5,244 bases of DNA from an uncultured Micrococcales bacterium (GTDB taxonomy: Bacteria; Actinomycetota; Actinomycetes; Actinomycetales; Microbacteriaceae), in assembly GCA_937919125.1 (NCBI GenBank), contig CALFOB010000149.1, forward strand, positions 1-5,244, in the 5' to 3' direction. A program made the position numbers and the translations under genes. The notes below the pieces were generated by a model. It did not search any database and had not been told where the DNA came from. It saw nothing but the letters and a program-made list of their open reading frames with translations. Of this stretch, positions 1-5,244 are shown one piece after another. Numbering within the stretch: the stretch's first letter is position 1; every line of letters starts with the position of its first letter.

Positions 1-50
1 TACGAGATACAAGCTAGTGACTGGAGTTCAGACGTGTGCTCTTCCGATCT
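1..50 (+). other. Illumina adapter contamination (P7 tail, 8-nt index, Read 2 primer site)
   Basis: Bases 1-8 (TACGAGAT) match the 3' end of the Illumina P7 flow-cell primer. Bases 9-16 (ACAAGCTA) sit where the i7 index belongs, so the index read would be TAGCTTGT. Bases 17-50 match the 34-nt TruSeq Read 2 primer, beginning GTGACTGGAG and ending CTCTTCCGATCT. The order P7, index, primer, insert is exactly that of a library molecule, so genomic sequence begins at 51. The kinase reading frame runs intact up to 51 and is cut there. These bases are a sequencing artefact and should be trimmed; no biological function should be assigned to them. Confidence 0.98.
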
Positions 51-1028
51 GAACAAGGTAACTTCACCACCGTGGTTGTTTGCAGCGTGCTTCACAATTG
101 ACAGGCCAAGACCGGTTCCGCCAGTGTCTCTAGATCTTGATGGGTCAACACGATAGAAGCGTTCAAAGATGCGCTCCTGGTGCTCAACTGGAATACCAAT
201 ACCTTTATCAATAACCGCTACCTCAGCAAAGTCATCGACAACAGATAAACCGATGCCTACGTTGCTGTTTGCTTCGCTATAAAGAACAGCATTCTCAATC
301 AAGTTCTTGAGAGCCATTGAGATTAGTTCTGAGTCTCCATCGACCATGATGCCGCTTGGAGTATCAGCTGATATTCGAACACCTCTGGAATCAGCTAGGA
401 ACTGATTCAGTTCAACTGCTTCATCGATTACGTGACCTAGATCAAAGACCGCAATTTCACCCTTGAGATCTCCTGCTTGGATTCTAGAGAGTTGAATAAT
501 CTTGGTCACCAATGCACCCAGTCTCTTGGATTCGCGCTGTAGGTTAGCTGCAAACTTCTTCACCTGCTCTGGATCATCTAGGGCAACCTGGAGTGCTTCT
601 GACAGCAGAGAGATAGCGCTGATAGGTGTCTTTAGTTCATGAGAGATGTTTTCAACGAAGTCTCTTCTTGTTTCATCAAGTCTTTTGGCTTCGGTTCGAT
701 CTTCAACAAGAAGAATTACAAGTTCTTCAGAGAGAAGGGTTGCTCTTGCTGAAATGTAGAGTTTCGGAGAACGGTTGTTCTTAACGAAGTAAAGCTCTGT
801 TGAAACGCTCTGTCTTGTGACCCTTGCCTGAGTCATAAGTTCTTGTAATTCAGAGCTGATTACCTTGTCGTATTCGACTAGACCTAGTTCTTTAGCTTTA
901 GAGCTTTGGTCGATGACCTGATTTGAAAGATCTGCAACAACACCGGCAGTGTCAAGAACCTCAAGAAAAGCGACGGCGTCTGAGGCCACCTTCTTTACTT
1001 TGTGAGAGCCAACCATAATCGTTTGCAT
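51..1028 (-). CDS. senX3: SenX3/PhoR-type phosphate-sensing histidine kinase, C-terminus missing
   Basis: This is the sensor kinase of a two-component system that autophosphorylates on histidine and passes phosphate to a PhoP/RegX3-type regulator; the phosphate role is inferred from similarity and from the adjacent phoU. With the ATG at 1028, 326 residues are visible. A PAS-like segment lies at about 20-110 (VLDTAGVVADLS, KAKELGLV). The H-box FVENISHELKTPI follows with His130, then the N-box KNLIENAV (Asn246), G1 DKGIGI (274-279), F-box ERFYRVD (289-295) and G2 GGTGLGL (303-309). The order and wording match mycobacterial SenX3. The frame stops at the adapter junction after GGEVTLF, so only the last strand or helix of the ATPase domain and any tail are lost. 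From this start there is no membrane helix, whereas SenX3 normally has two N-terminal ones. The frame stays open upstream to another ATG at 1196, which would add 56 residues including a hydrophobic stretch; an ATG at 1016 is also possible. The start is therefore uncertain, but the family is not. Confidence 0.9.
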
Positions 1029-1114
1029 CCTGACTTCGAAATGTTTGTTTACCTTCTTAACACTAAGCGATAGGTATCCGCCGTAAACTAAGGAACATAG
1101 GCATACTGCTAAAT

Positions 1115-1157
1115 GTTTAGGGTTGTTTACCGAATTGTTGGTATCTGTTAACCCTTT
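1115..1157 (+). promoter_or_regulatory. candidate pho box (PhoP/RegX3 operator) between kinase and phoU
   Basis: Four GTT-led units follow one another on one helical face: GTTTAGG at 1115, GTTTACC at 1125, GTTGGTA at 1137 and GTTAACC at 1147, spaced 10, 12 and 10 bases. Actinobacterial PhoP/RegX3 operators are tandem direct repeats of about 11 nt with a GTTCACC-like core, so the 1125 and 1147 units each differ from that core at one base and are exactly 22 bases apart. The site lies 38 bases upstream of the phoU ATG, where an activator would sit, and in the spacer shared with the divergent kinase. A further lone GTTTACC occurs at 1047-1053, nearer the kinase. The reading is inferred from pattern and context and is unproven. 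Confidence 0.5.
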
Positions 1158-1167
1158 GGTGGGATGG

Positions 1168-1173
1168 TCTAAA
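1168..1173 (+). promoter_or_regulatory. possible -10 element for phoU
   Basis: TCTAAA matches TATAAT at four of six positions. It begins 14 bases after the last GTTAACC unit of the candidate pho box, which could stand in for a -35 element. A start point near 1180 would give a leader of about 15 bases carrying the Shine-Dalgarno sequence. This is weak evidence resting on spacing alone. Confidence 0.25.
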
Positions 1174-1182
1174 GGTAAGAGA

Positions 1183-1190
1183 AAGAAGAG
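1183..1190 (+). promoter_or_regulatory. ribosome binding site that decides the phoU start
   Basis: The purine run AAGAAGAG ends four bases before the ATG at 1195. It supports that ATG over the in-frame TTG at 1123, which has no such site and would add 24 residues that PhoU proteins do not have. Confidence 0.55.
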
Positions 1191-1194
1191 ATTC

Positions 1195-1848
1195 ATGCGC
1201 GATTTATTCCAAAAGGACCTATCCGAAGTCCAGGAACGTCTAGTTGACCTATCAAGCTCAGTGACCGAGATCATGGCCAAGGCCTCCTCCGCATTCCTGA
1301 ACTCTGACGTCAAGAAGGCCGATGAAGCCATTGCTCTTTGTGAAATCAATGAAGAACGTGCCCTAGTCATTGATGAAATGGCAATCCGTATTCTTACAAC
1401 CCAAGCTCCTGTGGCAAGAGACCTTAGAGTCCTTGTAGCAGCTCTTCGAATCAGTGCATCACTTGAGCGCATGGGTGCTCTAGCTGGACACATTGCAACT
1501 ATCGCAAGATTTAGATTTCCAGAGTCAGCAGTGCCTAAGTCACTACTGAAGACATTCACTGAAATGGGTGAACTAGATGTTGCTCTAGGAAAGAAGCTAA
1601 CAAAGCTTCTAAAGAACACAGATCTTGACCTAGCTAGAAGCATCCAGGCTGAAGATGCAAGAGTTGATGAACTCCACCGCTCAGTATTTGATTTAGTTCT
1701 TTCACCTAAGTGGAAAGAGAATGCTGTTCACACCGTGGACGTAACACTCGCTAGCCGTTACCACGAAAGATTTGCAGATCACGTAGTTGATATCTCAGCA
1801 AAGGTTGCTTATCTAACCACAGGTGAGTGGTCTGAAGTAGAAGGCTAA
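1195..1848 (+). CDS. phoU: phosphate signalling regulator PhoU (PhoY type)
   Basis: PhoU is a cytosolic, mostly helical protein that links the Pst phosphate transporter to the sensor kinase and keeps the Pho response off when phosphate is plentiful. The product is 217 residues, the usual family length, with two tandem three-helix PhoU repeats. The first repeat (about 1-105) carries TQAPVARDLRVL followed by ERMGALAGHIA at 91-101. The second (about 120-210) carries ERFADHVVDISAKVAYLTTG at 191-210. Both signatures match mycobacterial PhoY, including Ala95 in place of the Asp found in proteobacterial ERIGD, so this change is typical of the lineage and not a defect. The start MRDLFQKDL aligns with family N-termini such as MRTVYHQRL in PhoY2, and a purine-rich ribosome site precedes it. 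The gene is divergent from the kinase, with pho-box-like repeats between them, and converges on gpmA. Confidence 0.95.
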   Translation: MRDLFQKDLSEVQERLVDLSSSVTEIMAKASSAFLNSDVKKADEAIALCEINEERALVIDEMAIRILTTQAPVARDLRVLVAALRISASLERMGALAGHIATIARFRFPESAVPKSLLKTFTEMGELDVALGKKLTKLLKNTDLDLARSIQAEDARVDELHRSVFDLVLSPKWKENAVHTVDVTLASRYHERFADHVVDISAKVAYLTTGEWSEVEG

Positions 1849-1858
1849 GCCTTACTTC
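1834..1858. terminator. short hairpin over the phoU and gpmA stop codons, possible bidirectional terminator
   Basis: GAAGT (1834-1838) pairs with ACTTC (1854-1858), and AAGGC (1841-1845) pairs with GCCTT (1849-1853). The loop is TAA, which is the phoU stop codon, and AG at 1839-1840 forms a 2-nt bulge. Read from the other strand, the same stem covers the gpmA stop. With only 3 bases between two convergent genes, a shared structure is the only room for termination. There is no strong U-tract on either side, so its efficiency as an intrinsic terminator is doubtful. Confidence 0.4.
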
Positions 1859-2601
1859 TTACCTTGATTAGCAACAGCGGCAGCACCTGCTGCAGCTGCT
1901 TCAGGATCTAGATACTCTCCACCTCTTACTAGTGGCTTGAAGTTTTCATCTAGACGATAAACCAACGGAATGCCTGTTGGAATGTTTAGTTCAGCAATGT
2001 CTTCATCGCTAACGCCATCCAAGTGCTTCACAAGAGCTCTAAGTGAATTACCGTGAGCAGTTACCAAAACAGTCTTACCTGCACTTAGGTCCTTGCTGAT
2101 TTCGTTTTCCCATAGCGGCATCATTCGAATTAGAACATCCTTGAGACATTCAGTCTTAGGAATGTTTGCACCCAGTTCTGCATATCTCTCATCTTTAGCC
2201 TGAGAGAATTCGCTGTCATCAGAAATCGGTGGAGGTGGAACATCAAAAGATCTTCTCCAGATTTGGAATTGCTCAGGACCATATTGAGCAAGAGTCTCTG
2301 CCTTGTCTTTACCCTGAAGATCTCCGTAGTGTCTTTCGTTTAGTCTCCAGTCACGCTTGACATCAATCCAAGATCTTTCAGCCTCTGCCAGAGCGATGTT
2401 GGCTGTGTGGATGGCACGCTTTAGACGGCTTGTATAAAGAAGGTCAGGCTTTAACCCTGACTCAGCAAGCAACTGGCCTGCACGCTTGGCTTCAGTGCGA
2501 CCTTGGTCGCTTAGATCAACATCCACCCAGCCAGTGAAGCGGTTCTCCTGGTTCCAAGTGGAATTGCCATGTCTTAACAAGATAAGTGTGTATTCAGCCA
2601 T
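1852..2601 (-). CDS. gpmA: 2,3-bisphosphoglycerate-dependent phosphoglycerate mutase
   Basis: This cytosolic enzyme interconverts 3- and 2-phosphoglycerate in glycolysis and gluconeogenesis through a phosphohistidine intermediate. The product is 249 residues, the normal dPGM length. The catalytic signature LLRHGNSTWN lies near the N-terminus with Arg10 and the phosphorylated His11. FTGWVDVDLS follows at 22-31, and Arg62 lies in the SRLKRAIHT block. LNERHYGDLQG carries the acid/base Glu89, and the second catalytic histidine is His183 in VTAHGNSLRAL. All active-site residues are present. The C-terminus ends in an alanine-rich tail (about 234-249), which is of no evident importance. The gene converges on phoU with a 3-base gap. 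gpm also lies beside senX3-regX3 in mycobacteria, so the neighbourhood is an old actinobacterial one. The start ATG gives the expected N-terminus with no long extension. Confidence 0.97.
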   Translation of the reverse strand: MAEYTLILLRHGNSTWNQENRFTGWVDVDLSDQGRTEAKRAGQLLAESGLKPDLLYTSRLKRAIHTANIALAEAERSWIDVKRDWRLNERHYGDLQGKDKAETLAQYGPEQFQIWRRSFDVPPPPISDDSEFSQAKDERYAELGANIPKTECLKDVLIRMMPLWENEISKDLSAGKTVLVTAHGNSLRALVKHLDGVSDEDIAELNIPTGIPLVYRLDENFKPLVRGGEYLDPEAAAAGAAAVANQGKK

Positions 2602-2607
2602 GGCTCA

Positions 2608-2613
2608 AGTTTA
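2608..2613 (-). promoter_or_regulatory. possible -10 element for gpmA, consistent with a leaderless transcript
   Basis: On the minus strand TAAACT matches TATAAT at four of six positions. It occupies -12 to -7 relative to the gpmA ATG, exactly where a -10 element would place transcription start on the A of the start codon. No Shine-Dalgarno sequence is visible before this ATG, and leaderless mRNAs are common in actinobacteria. No convincing -35 box was seen at 17 bases spacing. Confidence 0.35.
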
Positions 2614-2632
2614 TCTAGTTAGCCTAGAAGCT

Positions 2633-3433
2633 ATGGCTATAAAGAAACCGGTTGGTCTAATTACTAGAGGAACCACCAATCCCAACAGACTCAGAAGAGT
2701 CGATAGATACATAGCCAATCTCCCCCAACTAAAGCAAGCTCAACCTATTGTTGTTGACCTAGGCTTTGGAGCTACCCCAACCACATCTATAGAGATGCTT
2801 CAACGTCTAGCTCAAACAAACCCAGAGGTAATGGTTGTTGGCATCGAGATAGACAGGGAAAGAGTTGAACGAGGACTCCCCTTTCAAACCAAGAACTTGC
2901 TGTTTGGCTTAGGCGGTTTTGAAGTTCCCCTACCTAAACCACTAACTGGCAAACAAGTAGATGTCATTAGAGCGATGAATGTTCTAAGGCAATATGACGA
3001 GTCTGAGGTCTTAGCTTCTTGGGAACTTATGCAATCAAGACTTAAGGACACTGGAGTAATTGTTGAAGGAACAAGCGATGAGCTTGGTCGTATTGCCAGT
3101 TGGGTGACCTTGTCCAAAACAGCTCCTCTGAGTTTCACAATTGCTCTGAAACTCAATGAAGTAGAGAGACCCTCTAAGGTTGCTGAACGTTTGCCTAAGA
3201 TTCTGATTCATCGAAACGTTGAAGGTGAAGCTATTCACACTCTCCTGAAAGAGCTGGATGAAGCATGGTTTAGAAACTCTTCTTTATCAACATTCTCAGC
3301 ATCTCAACGTTGGATAGCTACCTGTAGAGATCTCAAGAACTCAGGCTGGCCAATTACTAACAACCAAAAGCGTTGGGCTTTAGGGGAATTGACTTTAGAT
3401 TATGAAGCAGTTGCTCCGCTAAACCTCAGGTAA
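2633..3433 (+). CDS. class I SAM-dependent methyltransferase, substrate unknown
   Basis: The product is a 266-residue cytosolic protein with the Rossmann features of a class I methyltransferase. Motif I is VVDLGFGATP at 40-49 (glycine-rich SAM loop). The acidic end of strand 2 is VVGIEID at 68-74, with Glu72 or Asp74 placed to bind the SAM ribose. A strand-4 segment VDVIRAMNVLRQY lies at 109-121. An N-terminal block TRGTTNPNRLRRVDRY (11-26) resembles a conserved actinobacterial methyltransferase group as I remember it, but I do not know its substrate. No membrane segment or signal peptide is seen. I chose ATG 2633 because it puts this block near the N-terminus. The in-frame ATG at 2600 would add 11 residues and overlap the gpmA start codon, and an earlier in-frame start at 2486 would lie wholly within gpmA. 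The spacer to gpmA is only 31 bases, and no clear ribosome site is visible. The 3' end overlaps the convergent exporter gene by 15 bases. Confidence 0.8.
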   Translation: MAIKKPVGLITRGTTNPNRLRRVDRYIANLPQLKQAQPIVVDLGFGATPTTSIEMLQRLAQTNPEVMVVGIEIDRERVERGLPFQTKNLLFGLGGFEVPLPKPLTGKQVDVIRAMNVLRQYDESEVLASWELMQSRLKDTGVIVEGTSDELGRIASWVTLSKTAPLSFTIALKLNEVERPSKVAERLPKILIHRNVEGEAIHTLLKELDEAWFRNSSLSTFSASQRWIATCRDLKNSGWPITNNQKRWALGELTLDYEAVAPLNLR

Positions 3434-4480
3434 CTCTGCTCTAGCAGCATCCTCGGTCATACCTGTTGCACACAACAAATCAACTAGTAATGGGCGCAGC
3501 AATAGCAAAACACTTGCTTCACGAAGCTGATCCGCTATTCCAAACTTCTTTGGATCTAGCTGCTTGATGATCTCAAGTAGCTGAACTCTTGCTAGCTCTA
3601 GTTCTTCACGCTCTGTTAGGCCTTCTTGGATGTTGGTAACTGCTTCAGCAATCTGCTCACAAAGATCTGCCAAGTAAGGTCTTGCAATATCGTCCTTCAG
3701 CAGGAAGTTCACACGTCTAACAATGACTCTTAGGTTCCTGGTAGCCAAGTCCATAGCTCTCATCAGGTTTCGTTGCTGTCTGAGTTCTGACTTGTGTTTC
3801 ATTAGGAAAGGACTAATTCGGCTAATCGAAAGAGCGCTGTCTAAAGACATTCTCCAGTTATCAATTAGTGGCTGCGATGCTCTTGCATTCTTCAATGCTT
3901 GATTAGAAAGACTTTTGTTGGCATCTCTAAGAGCAAGTCTCAGCGACTGCATAGTTTCAATAAAGAAGTCGAATAACTTGTTGGCATCTGATCGTGCAAT
4001 ACCTCTTGGGTCTCTTGGAATTAATGCTGTCACAATAAGCGCCATCAGACCACCGATGAGTCCATCAAAAGTTCTTATGAAAACTCCACCATCAGGAGCT
4101 GGAAGTATTTGAACAAGCATTGACTGAATTGCTGCTGTCACAGCAAATGCTGAACTAGCCGAGATAAACCTGGCTGAGATTAGTACGACTATTAGAACCA
4201 AGGCAATCTGGAGAACCCCGGCACCTAAGTAGATCAAAGCAATTTCGCTGATTGCAATACCAACAACCATTCCGATAGCTGTCTGAAGAATTCTTCTTGG
4301 TCTTGCATCCCTTGAGAATCCAAGGGAAGTAATACAAACGGTAATTGCAAGAAGAGGTGCTGTGTGGCCTAGACCATAAAGAGCAACTGAGTAAGCAAGG
4401 AGAGCTCCAATGGTAATTTGAATAGCTGGAGCAAGAGAGTCAACAACTCTGCTTAGAGATTCCTTTGGACTCCATCTCAT
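3419..4480 (-). CDS. FUSC/aromatic acid exporter-like inner-membrane protein
   Basis: The product is a 353-residue protein of two parts. The N-terminal half holds about six hydrophobic helices, at roughly 17-36, 40-54, 67-86, 88-106, 108-126 and 137-154, with a positively charged loop RDARPRR at 57-63. The C-terminal half (about 160-353) is hydrophilic, rich in Arg, Glu and Leu, and probably helical and cytosolic. This layout, and the pattern of short membrane helices followed by RDPRG, is that of FUSC-type (fusaric acid resistance / aromatic acid exporter) proteins, often annotated in actinobacteria as aromatic acid exporters. Two-module FUSC proteins can be about twice this size, so this is the single-module form. 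The start codon overlaps the ygfZ stop as ATGA, with an AGGGG ribosome site inside ygfZ, so translation is probably coupled. Transport function and cargo are inferred from family only. Confidence 0.75.
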   Translation of the reverse strand: MRWSPKESLSRVVDSLAPAIQITIGALLAYSVALYGLGHTAPLLAITVCITSLGFSRDARPRRILQTAIGMVVGIAISEIALIYLGAGVLQIALVLIVVLISARFISASSAFAVTAAIQSMLVQILPAPDGGVFIRTFDGLIGGLMALIVTALIPRDPRGIARSDANKLFDFFIETMQSLRLALRDANKSLSNQALKNARASQPLIDNWRMSLDSALSISRISPFLMKHKSELRQQRNLMRAMDLATRNLRVIVRRVNFLLKDDIARPYLADLCEQIAEAVTNIQEGLTEREELELARVQLLEIIKQLDPKKFGIADQLREASVLLLLRPLLVDLLCATGMTEDAARAELPEV

Positions 4481-5244
4481 TTTTTACCCCTAAGCCCACT
4501 CACATCAACTACAGATCCTGCATCAACCGGAACAATAACTTCCTGGGTTGCACTTAGCGATTCTCCAGTTGCAGCATTTACAACCTTCAGCTCAATATCT
4601 ACAGGAGTATTTCTCTTTACTAACCCAAGAGCAATAGGCCCCATTTCATGATGTTGACCGACAGATGTGACCTTGCCGATGGCAATATCATCTGAACCAA
4701 AGATTTCATCCCCTAGATCAGGAAGAGCATGAGCAGAACCATCTAGGTGCAGGAAAACCAGTCTTCTAGGTGGGTGTCCTAGGTTATGAACTTTAGCCAC
4801 AGCCTCTTGCCCTCTGTAACAGCCCTTGTTCATGTGAACCGCGCTGGCTAGCCAATCAAATTCATGAGGAAGAGCTTTCTCATCTATTTCATTAGGACCG
4901 GTTGGTCTCATAGCCGCTACCCGCAAAGCATCTAGAGCCATAGTTCCGCAGTGTTTGAATTCTTTCCAAACAGAAGAAACCAAGGCTTCTGGAACTAAAG
5001 ATTCTCTGTAGTTCCAAGGTTCGCTTGGCCCTTCGCCATATCTCCATCCACCAACAGTTACTTCAGGCCATGGATCTTGCCAAGACATAACTGAACCAGG
5101 AACATCTTTAGACCAAGTTGCAATAACTGCGTAATCTGCTGAAACATCTTCGACCGTTACTTGGGCTCTAAAAATCATGCGCTGTAATTGTGAAACAAGA
5201 CTGGAGATTTCAGTTGAATACGTAATCAACCAAGACTTCTCACC
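4477..5244 (-). CDS. ygfZ: YgfZ/GcvT-like folate-binding protein, N-terminus beyond the window
   Basis: YgfZ (CAF17/IBA57 family) is a cytosolic tetrahydrofolate-binding protein that helps build or repair certain Fe-S enzymes, such as the tRNA thiolation enzyme MiaB. The 255 visible residues include the family signature KGCYRGQE at visible residues 140-147, with the conserved cysteine, inside the typical stretch HMNKGCYRGQEAVAKVHNLG. Before it lies RVAAMRPTGPNEIDEKALPHE, another family block, and after it a C-terminal beta-barrel-like domain (about 160-255). The frame is open to the last base: GEKSW precedes the first possible start, a TTG at 5229, and aligns with the middle of the N-terminal domain in relatives. 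The gene therefore continues upstream, with roughly 90-100 residues missing, and the TTG is not a real start. It is the first visible gene of an operon with the exporter; the promoter is outside the window. Confidence 0.92.
   Translation of the reverse strand, partial: GEKSWLITYSTEISSLVSQLQRMIFRAQVTVEDVSADYAVIATWSKDVPGSVMSWQDPWPEVTVGGWRYGEGPSEPWNYRESLVPEALVSSVWKEFKHCGTMALDALRVAAMRPTGPNEIDEKALPHEFDWLASAVHMNKGCYRGQEAVAKVHNLGHPPRRLVFLHLDGSAHALPDLGDEIFGSDDIAIGKVTSVGQHHEMGPIALGLVKRNTPVDIELKVVNAATGESLSATQEVIVPVDAGSVVDVSGLRGKK
4487..4491 (-). promoter_or_regulatory. ribosome binding site for the exporter gene inside the end of ygfZ
   Basis: On the minus strand AGGGG lies six bases before the ATG at 4480 and within the last codons of ygfZ. 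Together with the ATGA stop/start overlap (4477-4480) it fixes the exporter start and points to translational coupling in a two-gene operon. Confidence 0.6.

Noticed and set aside
1..50. The first 50 bases as a promoter, attachment site or part of the kinase tail
   Set aside because: They match Illumina library adapter sequence in the correct order and are not genomic.
1123..1194. In-frame TTG start giving PhoU a 24-residue N-terminal extension
   Set aside because: PhoU proteins start at the position equivalent to ATG 1195; the extension is not family-like, would cover the putative operator, and lacks a ribosome site, whereas AAGAAGAG precedes 1195.
1477..1479. Ala95 of PhoU in place of the metal-ligand Asp in the ERIGD motif
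   Set aside because: Mycobacterial PhoY proteins also read ERMGALA here, so it is a lineage trait and not a damaged site.
2486..2599. Upstream extension of the methyltransferase into gpmA
   Set aside because: These codons are antisense to the well-conserved gpmA N-terminus, and the translated segment has no methyltransferase-like features.
2884..3238. Two overlapping minus-strand open frames of 90 and 67 codons within the methyltransferase
   Set aside because: They lie antisense to a gene with clear SAM-binding motifs, overlap each other in different frames, and show no recognisable domain.
3915..4112. Plus-strand open frame of 65 codons within the exporter gene
   Set aside because: It is antisense to a continuous membrane-protein frame, without a ribosome site or recognisable features.
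4155..4337. Minus-strand open frame of 60 codons within the exporter gene
   Set aside because: It is out of frame with the membrane-helix region, and its composition (many Cys, Asn, Ser) does not look like a real protein.
5227..5229. TTG as the start codon of ygfZ
   Set aside because: The frame stays open to the window edge, and GEKSW before the TTG continues the alignment with YgfZ relatives; the true start is outside.
51..5244. tRNA, rRNA, CRISPR, insertion sequence or prophage signals
   Set aside because: Nearly every base lies in a recognisable protein gene; no cloverleaf, spaced repeat array, transposase or terminal inverted repeat was seen.

Overview
This window looks like the end of an assembled contig from a low-to-mid-40s % GC actinobacterium (GC judged by eye). 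The best guess is a streamlined aquatic lineage such as freshwater or marine Microbacteriaceae or Nanopelagicales. The placement rests on a PhoY-type PhoU, a SenX3-type kinase, 2,3-BPG-dependent phosphoglycerate mutase close to both, and an actinobacterial-style methyltransferase and YgfZ. Genes are packed with almost no spacers. The first 50 bases are not genomic: they are Illumina P7/index/Read 2 adapter sequence left on the contig end.

Layout. Positions 1-50 are adapter. Positions 51-1028 (minus) hold a SenX3/PhoR-type histidine kinase whose C-terminus is cut at the adapter junction. A 166-base divergent spacer, the longest intergenic stretch in the window, carries GTTTACC-like units that resemble a PhoP/RegX3 (pho) box. 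phoU follows at 1195-1848 (plus). It converges on gpmA (1852-2601, minus) with a 3-base gap, and a small hairpin covers both stop codons. A class I SAM-dependent methyltransferase (2633-3433, plus) diverges from gpmA. Its 3' end overlaps the 3' end of a FUSC/aromatic-acid-exporter-type membrane protein (3419-4480, minus). That gene is coupled by an ATGA overlap to an upstream ygfZ-like gene (4477 to the window end, minus), which lacks its N-terminus.

How the genes fit together. The kinase and PhoU are both parts of phosphate-starvation signalling: PhoU transmits the state of the Pst transporter to the kinase, which phosphorylates a PhoP/RegX3 regulator. That regulator gene would be expected just beyond the truncated kinase. 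The shared spacer with pho-box-like repeats suggests co-regulation or autoregulation. GpmA is central glycolysis. YgfZ supports Fe-S enzyme maturation. The methyltransferase substrate and the exporter cargo cannot be told from sequence.

I find no mobile element, CRISPR array, RNA gene or clearly new system. The main points for a second look are the adapter contamination, the uncertain kinase start (soluble or membrane-anchored), the pho-box-like repeats, and the very tight divergent and convergent gene junctions.
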